Positions 34,024 to 44,527 of a stretch of DNA of 64,000 nucleotides are shown one piece after another. The DNA is taken from contig MJGA01000003.1 of the NCBI GenBank assembly GCA_001910725.1, forward strand, positions 1,488,001-1,552,000, written 5' to 3'. The stretch's first letter is position 1; each line of letters starts with the position of its first letter. Under the pieces are notes generated by a model. That model was given only the letters and a program-made list of their open reading frames with translations, was not told the origin of the DNA and did not search any database. The DNA comes from Phanerodontia chrysosporium. Lineage: Eukaryota; Basidiomycota; Agaricomycetes; Polyporales; Phanerochaetaceae. Position numbers and translations under genes: made by a program.

Positions 34024-35266
34024 CTACCTGGTCCTCCTTTTAACCTCAAAACGCGACAGCCATTCTACATCCTCCGGGTCGGCATTCGGCAGCCTCACCA
34101 CTGAGTAACGCGTATGGTTCGCTAGGGCAACAGGGGAGAAGGTAGCGCCATACTTCCCTGGCTTCGGTTCGCCGTCCCCGCTTGCGGAAAAGGCGTAAGT
34201 CAGGATAGGTATCCGGCTTAGAAGTGCCTTGAATCGTCGTCGAACGAATCTTGATGGTAAAGCAGGGCCAACAGGTATAGGTGGTGAGGGCGCATGGGTG
34301 TTTAATGTTCCTTCCGCGAGTGCTTTTTTCTCCTTGCGAGTTAAGAGCCTAATCCTGGAGGGTTCACCAGCTATTGCCTCGGCTTCTTCGAAAACGCCTG
34401 AGTCTTGGAAGGGCAGAGGGCGAACGTCATGGTGGCGAAGAGAGGCAAGATCGGTTTTGTGCACCACTGTATGTGATGCCCCTGGGGGCGGGCGTTCTTC
34501 AAGCGTAACTTGCAACGGTGGGTATAGTTTGTTCACCTCGAACTCGAAAAACTTCCAACGCGTATTCACCTCCCGTCGTTTGCTGAAGGGTCCCCAGAGC
34601 TGCGCCTCTTTAGAATATGGCTTCGCTCTTTCAGGAAGCTGAGGCGGCCAAGCTATCCATTCAGGGAGAATACGCCGGCCGTTTGCGCGCGTCCCGGGAA
34701 CACCGAGCAAGGCCAACATCTCTCGAGAGTAGACTGGCGGGCGTGATTTCTCGACACCACGAATGATGGGCTCAGGAGGCGGGACATTAGGGTCACTCAA
34801 CAAAGGCTAGAACGAATGCGGTGAGACACTGACTATTCGCATGAATGCGGCCGCACCTCTGTCAATTCCTGCTTCAGCTTTCCTCTACGACCATATGCTA
34901 AGTCAAGTACGTGTTCAAAGGCTTTGCTATCCCGTTTGTTTGCACTCTGTATCTTCCTCAGCTCCTGTATTTACTTGTAAGCAAACTAGGATTGGATTGT
35001 CACTTGCTGTCAACACGGTACCCATTCAAGCAGTTTTAATCGCTTCTGTTGCAGTCGTGGGCGCCGCGCTCGTTCCATCACTTTGCGCACATCGTCCTTG
35101 ATCTTGATTCGGAAGAACTGGCTGGTAGCGGAGGTGACCCTGGGTGGGGCACGTGCAGCGAGCGGGGTACTCACCGAAGATACTCAGTCGGAAGTCGCCT
35201 GATTTGCCGCAAGCATGACCTATACAAGGAGAGCGCTGTTGCTGTCGGCGAAATGGAGTTGCTCAT
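34024..35266 (-). CDS. LYR-motif (Complex1_LYR) protein with long C-terminal extension
   Basis: Four exons were reconstructed: 35266-35175, 35121-35022, 34964-34857 and 34806-34024, all with GT-AG borders and consistent phases. Exon 1 (MSNSISPTATALSLYRSCLR, QIRRLPTEYLR) has the L-Y-R tripeptide opening the helix. Exon 2 continues QFFRIKIKDDVRKVMERARR and exon 3 ELRKIQSANKRDSKAFEHVL, as in LYR-family three-helix bundles. Exon 4 adds about 260 residues (PEPIIRGVEKSRPPVYSREM, RRILPEWIAWPPQLPERAKP), far beyond the usual 80-120 residue LYR protein. LYR proteins act in mitochondria as adaptors for Fe-S cluster transfer or as assembly factors, often binding acyl carrier protein. The specific partner is unknown. 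It is divergent from the GH5 gene. Confidence 0.75.
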
Positions 35267-35852
35267 AGGATTCCTGGATCACGAAAAGAACGGCCGTGGT
35301 AGGTTATGCGCGCGACCGTCGGCGTTGGTGGTTGAGAAAGAAGCGCGAGTGATCTCGAGGCGCGGCTCGGGGGAACTCACGAAGCGGCGCTTGCCCCGCA
35401 CTTTGCCTCGGAATCAAGGAAACCACCACCACGCAGCTTTTCTAGCACGGAACTCAAAGGCGCAAGGCGACAAAGTTAGCATGTCGGGGCTGTTGCCTAG
35501 GGAAGTGAATAGGCCCGAGGGCTCGTCTCGACAGCTAAATGCCTCTGTTCACCCCAGAATTCTCCGCCTCCCCTGCCGAGGTTTATTCCAGTCTTGTGCT
35601 CATTCGAAGACCCGAGGGTAATACGGCCCACGACGTCTGCATACCGCTCGCAATGCTCACATGAACACACATGCTTCTCTACGTAACTTCCGCCGCGAAC
35701 AACCACCGTGTAGTGCGGGGTCCATGTCCCGCCATTTATCCGCATAAGCCCGTCCCGTCTCATCTCTGGCCCTACGAACATTAGTATAAAAGGGCACATG
35801 GATTTCGACATTTCCACAGGACCTCGGTAGAGACGCTAAAAAGCCCGTCAAG
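35267..35852. promoter_or_regulatory. Divergent promoter region LYR gene / GH5 cellulase
   Basis: Both flanking genes read away from this 586-bp stretch. A TATAAAAG box lies at 35785-35792, about 68 bp before the cellulase ATG. Minus-strand ORFs at 35497-35953 overlap the cellulase promoter and its first exon and show no known motif, so they were not called. Confidence 0.5.
35785..35792 (+). promoter_or_regulatory. TATA box of the GH5 cellulase gene
   Basis: TATAAAAG matches the core consensus and sits 61-68 bp upstream of the ATG at 35853. Strong TATA boxes are common in inducible fungal cellulase promoters. Confidence 0.65.
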
Positions 35853-37668
35853 ATGCTCAAGTACGCGTCCATCGCCCTTGCCTTGGCTACACTCGGTGTG
35901 GCGCAGCAGCAAGTCAGCATCAGTGCATCTCCTGTAATGTAAAACATACTCACATGTTCTGTGCGTACAGCAATGGGGTCAATGTGGTGGTATTGGATGG
36001 AGTAAGTACCATCGAGACCGTCGCATCAAGATATTGTCCTCACAGCATCGCGACTAAACAGCTGGCGCCACGACTTGCGTAGCTGGCTCCGTCTGCTCCG
36101 TCTTGAACCCTTGTACGTCCCAGGCTTATATTATGTAGAGCTGAGCTTACTGTACGTTGCAGACTACTCCCAGTGCATCCCTGGCGCTGCCACGGTCACC
36201 TCTTCAAGCGCGCCGTCCACTCCAACTCCCCCGCTGGTGCTCTTCCTCGTCTTGGAGGTGTGAACACGGCTGGCTATGACTTCAGCGTTGTATGTAGCCA
36301 CCTTATTCTTCTCACATATAGCTTCTTACGTCGTTCACAGGCTACAGATGGTAGCTTCACAGGCACCGGTGTCTCCCCTCCAGTCTCTCAATTCTCCCAC
36401 TTCTCGTCTCAGGGCGCGAACCTGTATCGTATTCGTAAGTGACCTATTATGCATGATATCTGGACAATATCTCATGTGCTTCATAGCTTTCGGTAGGATC
36501 TCAATGTTCTGATACTGATTGCAGGCGCTGACCGCACCATCGTCGCTCGGTAGCCTGGCAGCTCATGACTCCTACCCTCGGCGGTACCATCAGCCAAAGT
36601 TTCCTGTCTCGCTATGACCAGACCGTCCAAGCCGCCTTGAACTCCGGTCCCAACGTCTTCGTCATCATCGACCTGGTATGTCGCTCTAGTGCTGGTAGTT
36701 TCGTGGGCAAAGAAGACCTACCAATATACTTTAGCACAACTACGCGCGCTGGAACGGGGGCATCATTGCTCAGGGTGGTCCCACCGACGCCCAGTTCCAG
36801 AGCATCTGGACTCAGCTCGCTCAGAAGTATGGCAGCAACCAGCGCGTCATTTTCGGTCAGTGCAGCTAGACAGGTCGTTTCCTTGAAGCTTACGCTGCTC
36901 CAGGCATCATGAACGAGCCGCACGATATTCCTTCTATCTCGACCTGGGTCAACTCCGTGCAAGGAGCTGTCAACGCTATCCGCGCCGCCGGAGCTACGAA
37001 CTACCTCCTTCTTCCAGGCAGCAGCTGGTCGTCTGCACAAGCGTTCCCCACCGAGGCTGGCCCCCTCCTCGTTAAGGTTACGGATCCTCTCGGCGGCACC
37101 AGCAAGTTGATCTTTGATGGTATGTCTCGTCCTTCTCGCGGTATCAATCTAGAAGCTGACCCTCCGTAGTTCACAAGTACCTGGACAGCGATAACAGTGG
37201 CACTCACCCTGACTGCACCACCGTGATTCTTCTCTTCCTGATGATCCATGCGAATGCATCGCTGATATTATCATTTGATAGGACAACGTCCAGGTCCTCC
37301 AGACCCTTGTCCAATTCTTGCAGGCCAACGGCAATAGGCAGGCCATCCTCAGTGAAACCGGAGGAGGCAACACCTCTAGCTGCGAGTCTCTGTGAGTCTC
37401 AAACATACCACTGGGAGTAACAACAAGTTGATGAACGTTTCTTTCAGCCTTGCAAATGAACTCGCCTACGTCAAGTCTGCTTACCCCACTCTTGCTGGTT
37501 TCTCCGTGTAAGTCTCTCTCATGACGGGTAGGAGACGCTCCTCTGATATAGGTTTTCAGCTGGGCCGCTGGTGCCTTTGATACCACCTACGTTCTCACTG
37601 TTACCCCGAACGCTGACGGTTCTGACCAACCTCTCTGGGTTGACGCTGTAAAGCCCAACCTTCCTTGA
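35853..37668 (+). CDS. Endo-beta-1,4-glucanase, GH5 with N-terminal CBM1 (frame break in linker)
   Basis: MLKYASIALALATLGVAQQQ is a signal peptide ending before a fungal cellulose-binding module: QWGQCGGIGWTGATTCVAGS, VCSVLNPYYSQCIPG, with conserved Cys and aromatic residues. A Ser/Thr/Pro linker follows. The GH5 domain then reads LGGVNTAGYDFSV, LYRIPFAWQLMTP, DLHNYARWNGG, VIFGIMNEPHD (acid/base Glu), and ILSETGGG (nucleophile Glu), ending ASGFSVWAAG-like and LWVDAVKPNLP. This is the Trichoderma EGII-type arrangement; it cleaves internal cellulose bonds outside the cell. Exons before the linker read in a different frame from the catalytic domain; the switch falls at a C5 run (36228-36232) with no possible intron. 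Restoring continuity would need one more base. A 6-nt microexon lies at 36487-36492. Either a consensus error or a recent inactivating deletion. Confidence 0.85.
36487..36492 (+). other. 6-nt microexon in the GH5 gene
   Basis: CTTTCG lies between a TAG acceptor and a GTAGG donor. Joining exon ...ATTC (ends 36434), this hexamer and the exon starting CCTGGCAG (36554) gives LYRIPFAWQLM in one frame, exactly the conserved GH5 R-x-P-F motif. No other placement keeps the motif. Confidence 0.8.
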
Positions 37669-37993
37669 GAGGTCATTCCGATCCTTCCAGCCGAGCGTAC
37701 CAACATGGTACCAGGGTTTTGATGTAAACTGTGCCCGCTTTGTTTCCAAAATACATCCGTAGCAGCAATGATTTCGTGATGATTAAAGTCTGAGCAACTT
37801 GAAGGGCATGAGACGCTTTTGAGGAACCTTTGCTGCAAGGGCCGGCTAGCGGCAATATTTGATCCCGATGCATGCCATCAGATCTCTAGATCCCAGGATC
37901 ATGCAGATTTGTGATCGAGTCCGTTCACCTTCGTAATCTTCATCCTGCGCTCGCCTGGCCTCTCTCTACTTCCTACTATCTTAGAACTACACA
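37669..37993. other. Tandem intergenic region
   Basis: It holds the 3' flank of the GH5 gene and the short promoter of LSG1, both on the plus strand. The right end is pyrimidine-rich (TCTCTCTACTTCC) just before the LSG1 start. No other feature was seen. Confidence 0.45.
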
Positions 37994-40399
37994 ATGGTAT
38001 GCTTGTTGTCGCAGCTCGACAGTTTTTACTGATAGTTATACTATGCTTAGCCTCCAAAGGGCAAGAATCAAAATCCTACAGGGCTAGGACGGGCGATCAT
38101 CAATAGAAAGGCGAAGGATGCACGGCACGCGCAGGAATCCGGTCTAGTGAGTTGCCTACCATTCTGTAGCATGAGTTGGCTGAGTCTAGGCTTTAGTACA
38201 CGACGGACATAGACTCTACGACTCGGCTTCAATCTATCACCCAAGAGAGGGACCTGGACGAATTTCTCAGCACTGCAACACTTGCGGGGACTCAATTTAC
38301 GGCTGGTACGCCCCCAGTAGCTTCAATTTACTGGCCCATCTGATCACGTTGCAGAGAGACGTAATGTGAAGATTATCAGTCAAAATGCGGGCACGAAGCA
38401 CAATCCTTACCTCTTGACGGACGAAGAAGAAAAGACTACGCTACAAAAGCATGCTGACAATAAGCAGCGTCTGCGCGTTCCAAGACGTCCTCCGTGGACG
38501 AAGACCATGACTACGGCACAGCTCGATCGTCAAGAGAAAGATGCCTTCCTGGAATGGAGAAGGGGTCTGGCGGAGCTGCAAGAACGCGACAACCTCCTCC
38601 TCACCCCTTTCGAGCGTAACATTGAAGTGTGGCGACAACTCTGGCGAGTGCTAGAGCGGTCACATCTTGTCGTCCAGATCGTTGATGCGCGCAATCCTCT
38701 ACGATTCCGCTGCGAGGACTTGGAGAGCTATGTACATGACGTTGAGGGGCCGGAAGGAGAGGCGGGGACCGGCAAAGGCAAGCGAAAAAGCTTGCTTCTG
38801 ATCAATAAGTCGGATCTCCTCACTGCTAAGCAGAGGTGCGTGGCCCATGATGTCTTTCACTGTCTTGTATCGACGTTCCGCAGGCGACAATGGGCAGACT
38901 ACTTTGATTCGCAAGGTATCCAGTATGCCTTTTTCTCAGCTGCAAACGCTACGGCCCTGCAAGAGGCACGGAGGAATGCAATTGCAGAGGAGCAGGCGCT
39001 CCGAGAGGCACAGGAACGAGCAGCTGAAGAAGCGTCCCCACAAAAAGAACACGAGCATGAGAACGCAGGCGAAGAGCTTGAACATCGTGACGGTCCCGTC
39101 GATGATGCCGGTTCTCGTCCCGCGACGCCTCCTCCAGCTTCGCCGTTGGTCTCTGACGAAGAAGAGGGGTCGGTAGACGACTATTCGGAGTCCGAGGACG
39201 AGTTAGATGATGATAACCTCCCCCTCATGAATGAAGACGATACGGAAGACGGTCAAGACCCGCGGGCTAGAGTTCTCTCGGTTCTTGAGCTCGAAGATCT
39301 GTTCATGAGAACAGCTCCTGACCTTAAAGGTTTGTGCAATGTACATGCACTCCGTGTCCGTGCTGATCGCCCACCAGAGTTTACCGATGCAAGTGGAAAA
39401 CCCCCTGCGAAATTAGTCGTCGGTCTTGTCGGTTATCCTAATGTCGGCAAATCGAGCACGATCAACTCCCTCATCGGCGAGAAGAAGGTCAGCGTATCAT
39501 CGACCCCTGGAAAGACCAAGCATTTCCAGACCATCCAACTCTCGCCAACGCTCGTCCTTTGCGATTGTCCGGGTCTTGTCTTCCCTCAGTTCGCTACCAC
39601 GCGTGCCGATCTCGTTTGCGACGGTGTTCTGCCGATCGACCAGCTGAGGGAACACACTGGTCCGACTGCGCTAGTTGTCAAGAGAATCCCTCGGGAAGTA
39701 CTTGAGGCGACGTACGGTCTGACGTTCAAGCCAAAGACTGCAGAAGAAGGTGGCGATGGCAAGATCTCTGCGGAAGACTTGCTTGTTTCGTACGCGGGTC
39801 AGTCACTGAAGGAAGACTATCAAGTGTAATTGCTCATGATCGTTCGTGCAGTTGCCCGAGGCTTTACTCGCTCCGGTCAAGGTAATCCAGACGAAGCACG
39901 CGCGGCACGTTACATCCTCAAGGACTACGTGAATGCCAAGCTGCTGTACTGTCATCCACCCCCTGGCGTTTCGGAGGACGAGTTCAACGAAGAGACCCGT
40001 CGGATATCTCTGCGCCGCTTCGCGAACAAGAAGCGTGCTCCGACAACTCGTGTCGTCAAGAAGGCAGACACCTTCATCGCGTCTCAGCAACCGACGCAGA
40101 GTACGAAGTCTGGACACAAAACGCAGCGGGTAGATCAAGAGTTTTTCGCGACTAACTCCAACGCTTCGCTTTCGTCGCGACCATTCGTTGCTGGCGCTGT
40201 CCGGGGCGGGCAAGCTTTTACGCGCTCGAAACTATACCCTCACCAGAATGCTGTTCAGGACGATGGTACGCCGCTGAGCGGCAGGAGGGCACGGATAGCC
40301 GCGGTACTTGCGAGTGCAGGTGGAGAAATTGCTCCTGGAAAGAAGCATCATAAGAAAATGAAGCGGGTGAAGCAACGCAGCGGTAAAGGATACGACTGA
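37994..40399 (+). CDS. LSG1: Large-subunit GTPase 1 (60S export GTPase)
   Basis: The first coding exon is the ATG itself (37994-37996), followed by GTATGC...GCTTAG and PPKGKNQNPTGLGRAIINRK. Later exons read YTTDIDSTTRLQSITQERDL, LLLTPFERNIEVWRQLWRVL and VVQIVDARNPLRF. G4 (LLINKSDLL) precedes G1 (VGYPNVGKSSTINSLIGEKK) and G3 (DCPGLVFPQF), the circular permutation of this family. An acidic insert separates the G4 and G1 lobes. The last intron (GTCAGT...TGCAG at about 39800-39850) joins LVSYA to VARGFTRSGQGNPDEARAAR. The C-terminus ends KKHHKKMKRVKQRSGKGYD. Lsg1 is the cytoplasmic GTPase that releases the export adaptor Nmd3 from pre-60S subunits. No breaks. The GNL1-like gene at 3.0-5.5 kb is a paralogue. 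Confidence 0.93.
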
Positions 40400-40683
40400 T
40401 GCCTCCACTTAATACCTACATGTATCTCTTATGTGATGATGTATCCTTAGGTGTTCCCAGTCCCAACAACTCAGCCGACTACCACATCGAATCACTTCGG
40501 CTCTTTGGCGTGCAAGTCACGGTCACGTTCGTGGCGCCTATATCTACAGTGCGTGCTCGCGTCCGATTCTTGACCCACCCCTCGACTTCCGTCTCTGCGC
40601 TCTGCCACTCCTTTCGCCATCGTCGTCTGACCTTCAGTTGGCTGCATCGCGAGCGGTCATCACTCGTTCTTGTTCACGTCGGG

Positions 40684-42702
40684 ATGCCGTCCGCAGGTAA
40701 TTCACCATCGGAGTCTGTCGTGACGACCACCCAGAGCAAAGCGTCTCGCATCAGTGGCTCGACTGTATGCGCGAAACTATATACATCATCAGGGGGTCGA
40801 AAGGAAGGTAAGAGGTCAATTGAAGTCTGCCTAGGACTTGCTGAAAACCTCGTCACTGCGACAGTTTTATTGCTTACAATTGACTGCCCGCTCATCATTG
40901 GCCGGAATCCCGCGGCCTGGTATGCACCCGCCCCCACTGGAGTCAATCACGGGCTAACACTCACCCACCAGCTCGTACGTGATCACGGATACCACTGTTT
41001 CCGCCATACATTGCAAGATATATGCGTGCGTCTTGCCCATGAATTCTGATCCGTACTGCCCTCGAGCGATTAGCACAGCATACAATCCAGCCATGGCAGC
41101 ATCATGGTGTCCCTTCAAGATGTGTCATCGAACGGTGTGCACATAAATGGTGTGCGAATACGAAAGACAGCAGTACTCCTCATGGACGGAGATATCATTC
41201 AGATTGCTTCGAAAAGTACGTCATTCGAGTGGTAGTTATATGCGCCTATAACAAGTATACCTAAAGAATTTGAGTGTATGCACACACTCAATGCACCTCC
41301 ACAACGCGTTCACTTCTTTGACCCGACACCGCGGGAGGATGAAGTAATGAAAACCAAGGTAAGCAGTCCAACTACGGGTTACTCTTCGGTCGCATCTTAT
41401 GAAAATATCTGCAGCAAATCGGCCGCTACCTCCTTACATCCCATTGCCTAGGTTCCGGCAGCTTTGCGACAGTACACCTGGGAATGGACTCTAGCCATTC
41501 GTCTTACAAACAGGTCGCCTGCAAGATCATTAAAAGAAAGAAAGGGCAAAAGATGGAGAAACTGATGAAGGAAGTTCGCATTCTCACTGCCCTTGACCAT
41601 GTAAGTTTGCGATCTTCAGCGTGAACACGCCTAATGCTTGTCGTCAGCCATCAATAAACCGCGTGTATGACGTCCATAACGATGAGACATTCTTGTACAG
41701 TGCAGCTACAATGTCCCCATCCGCGATTTACTGACTGCACTAGGTACATTTTTCTCCAGCTATGCACGGGTGGCGACCTCTTCTCGTACATCGTCAATCA
41801 TAAAGATCCTGCATGTCGACTTCACGAAGGCGAGACGAAGTATATAATGTATCAGCTTATCCTGGGCCTCAAGTATCTGCACAGCAAATGTATATCGCAC
41901 CGGGGTGAGCCTTGGTTTATTGTCAGCATATCGCCTGTCCTGATGTCCGTCCCCTGGTCTTCAGATCTGAAGGTAACAGCGCAATCGTATCGTGGTGCAA
42001 GCTGGCATGCAGCTCATTCGCGATCACTAGCCCGAAAATATCCTCCTCTACGCCCCAGGTCCTTACCCGCGCATTCAAATAGCAGACTTTGGATTGGCTA
42101 GACGCAAGTCTTACGAGGAAACTTTCAACGTTTGCGGGACTGTCTCGTATCTACCACCCGAAGGTATACTCGCTCTGGAAAACAACCACCTTGGTTATGT
42201 CGGCATGCCTGCGGATTGCTGGAGTGCGGGTGTGCTCCTTTATATCATGTTGACGTGAGTCTTTCTCACCTCTTATTACCTTCAACCTCTGAGTTCAGAA
42301 GTGGGCACCACCCCTTCGATTATGGCGAGATTGCCGGCGAGTCCGACTACGACTCCAAGCCTCTCGTCCTTAAGTCATGGGAAGAGAAACTGTCTATCAG
42401 CTATATACGGAATGACAGGCGCGTTCGACGGCGAATCGTTGACGACGAAGTGGAGTTTGCTCCCGATATCTGGGATGCGATGGACCCTGGTACGCGACAC
42501 ATCTTCCCTCCGGCCTACTACCTGTATCACGACCATGGTGCTGACGGAGTCTACAGCTCGAACTCTTTGCCTCGGACTGCTGGCTTACGACCCTGACCTT
42601 CGCTGGACGATACATCACGCATACAGAAGTCCGTGGATTCAGGACGAGCTCGAGGAACTCACCAATGTTTACAAACGGCGTGTCGGAGACGGCAAAGACT
42701 GA
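40684..42702 (+). CDS. FHA-domain Ser/Thr kinase, Mek1/Chk2-like
   Basis: The start at 40684 (MPSAGNSPSESVVTTTQSKA) is followed by an FHA domain assembled over introns: LLLTIDCPLIIGRNPAACSY, VITDTTVSAIHCKIYA, then MVSLQDVSSNGVHINGVRIR. It thus has the GR, SxxH and SNG phosphothreonine-binding motifs. The kinase domain begins IGRYLLTSHCLGSGSFATVH and has VACKIIKRKK (Lys), MKEVRILTALDH (Glu), HRDLKPENILL and IADFGLARRK. Next come CGTVSYLPPEGILALENNHL and DCWSAGVLLYIML. It stops about 100 residues after this, with no long tail. The FHA-kinase order matches the Chk2/Rad53/Dun1/Mek1 checkpoint family; the single FHA and short tail favour meiotic Mek1-like. An 8-nt microexon encodes DLK of the catalytic loop. 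About ten introns, no lesion seen. Confidence 0.83.
41965..41972 (+). other. 8-nt microexon encoding DLK of the kinase catalytic loop
   Basis: ATCTGAAG is bounded by TTCAG and GTAACA. Exon ...CACCGGG (ends 41904) plus this octamer plus CCCGAAAATATC (from 42031) gives HRDLKPENI. Without the microexon the invariant Asp and Lys are lost. Confidence 0.85.
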
Positions 42703-42932
42703 CCTGAACTTGGCTCTGAGAACGTCTGGTACTTCTCGTATGCAAGAGAACTAGCTTTGCGCTCAGCTGCACTAGGCGACCCGGAAATCCTGACTCGCGA
42801 AATACGGCTCAATGACCCTGCGCTCTGTATTTGTCCTCGCATTTGTTGTAATTGTACATTTATCTTTAGTGCCCTCCGCATCAACGATTCTACGCTTTCA
42901 GGAAGTTAGCATGGACTAGATGAGGCAGGTGA

Positions 42933-44163
42933 TCAGCACATCGATACGCAAAAACTTGGAGGAAACCTACAGTGAATATGGTCCGCGCCGAACGTAGACA
43001 TCTGGATCAAGTGAATAAGGGATCACTGCCGCCAAATGTTGATACTTACGAAATAGTAGCTATGATCGTATCCTTCTTGACTACGAACACGGACTTGCAC
43101 TTCGTCGTAACCAGCATCGCGAGCAGCCTTGAGGAAGTTCTCAGGAAGAAGCTGACCCTGCTTGTAAAAGTTGTCGCCAGTGCCCTGCTCGACCGAGATT
43201 TGATCAGTTGCACATTGGCTCTCGCGGACAAATACCCACGTAATCGATAAGAATGTGGACCGGCTTGCCACCAAGCCTCGAAATGAGCTCCGTAGCATCG
43301 TACTGCTCCTTCGCCTCCTCAACGCCACCCTTCAGGTACCCACCGAATGCCTTCTGGCCCCATGGGCAGTTGACCGGGTTAGAAATAGGCGCAAAGGCGG
43401 AGCACGAGCGGTACTGCTTCGTGCCGTTGCGGAGCGAGTTCAAGTACATAGTCAGCGCGCCATGGCCTCCCATCGAGTGGCCGAAGATCGACTGCCGCGA
43501 GAAGTCCTGTAGACACCATCAGCAGCAGTGAGTACCACTGGCGATTAGACACGCACGATAGGGAGCCCGGCCTCTTGGATGACCTTGGGAAGCTCAATGG
43601 TGACATGACTCAGCATGTTGTAATGTTTCGCATACTTCGGGTTCGTCGCGTCCACATAGAAGCCGGCGCCTGGCGCGGGGTCAAGTGCGTGTAGTGTGAG
43701 AAACAGACATGTTCCCATGACCCTTCATGCACGGAGGGAGCGTACCGACACCAAAGTCCCAGCTGTCCGTCTCGCCCTCGATGCCTGCCCCGCGCGGCGA
43801 GGTGTCCGGGAAGACGATGGCGATGCCCTCCTTGGCTGCAGGCCCGAGGAAGCCGCCCTTCTGCGCGCTTTGCAGGCGATGAGTAAAGGTGTACATTATG
43901 ACGCGCAGCGCACAAGTCTTACGCGTTATCTTCCGTGCATGTCAGGCCCGAGAGGTAGAACAGCACAGGAACCTTTCCCTTCGAGGCGTTGGCGGGCAGG
44001 AAAACGTTGAACTGCGTGTCGAGGTCGCCCAGTACTGAGGACTAGATATGCGAGTCATGTCAGCGACGCTTTCGGTCGCTGTACATAAAAACGCTACCTT
44101 GAACTTGTACTTTATAAGCTCGCCCTCAAATGCTTTGTTGGAAGAGAGTTTCTCGAGAGTCAT
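42933..44163 (-). CDS. S-formylglutathione hydrolase (esterase D type)
   Basis: The start at 44163 gives [20 protein letters not shown]; an in-frame upstream ATG at 44208 would add 15 residues. The body reads [57 protein letters not shown] and [16 protein letters not shown]. The nucleophile elbow follows as [17 protein letters not shown]. Later come [20 protein letters not shown] and the His region EGYDHSYYF. The last exon (after a GTAAGT intron) begins [10 protein letters not shown]. These are the esterase D/FGH hallmarks: the enzyme hydrolyses S-formylglutathione to formate and glutathione in formaldehyde detoxification. In wood-decay fungi formaldehyde arises from methanol released by lignin and pectin demethylation; that link is inference. 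The stop near 42933 depends on the last intron. Confidence 0.9.
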
Positions 44164-44527
44164 GGCTGGGAAAGGAGCAATCTGTTCTGGGAGGTGGAGA
44201 ACGGACACTCCTTTATAACCGGGGGCTTGCTATGATCTAATCGCCCGATGAGATCTTGCGCTAGGCGCCCAATGTGGTTCCGCTTCGCTACCTAGCAGAC
44301 TCCAGCATGGGAATTCGACCATTGCGAATGTGCAGTGGATTAACTCCGAATAGTGTAGTATTATTAGATCCTTACTACTGGTATCTCGTGGCATCTAGTA
44401 GACTGCTTGAGCAATTAGTACACATTATAATCATGGGTATAGTCCTGTAAAACAGCTCAGTAGAAGAAAATAGGTGTTCTTGGCGAGATGCACACCGTTG
44501 CTTTGACATGACATGCTGGTCGTTACC
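44164..44527. promoter_or_regulatory. Promoter of the S-formylglutathione hydrolase gene
   Basis: This AT-richer stretch contains the 3' end of the upstream lipase gene (minus) and the region 5' of the hydrolase (minus). No conserved element beyond local AT-richness was recognised. Confidence 0.4.

Noticed and set aside
35497..35953. Minus-strand ORFs with Cys/His content over the cellulase promoter
   Set aside because: They overlap the TATA box and first exon of the GH5 gene and have no recognisable domain or conserved neighbour.
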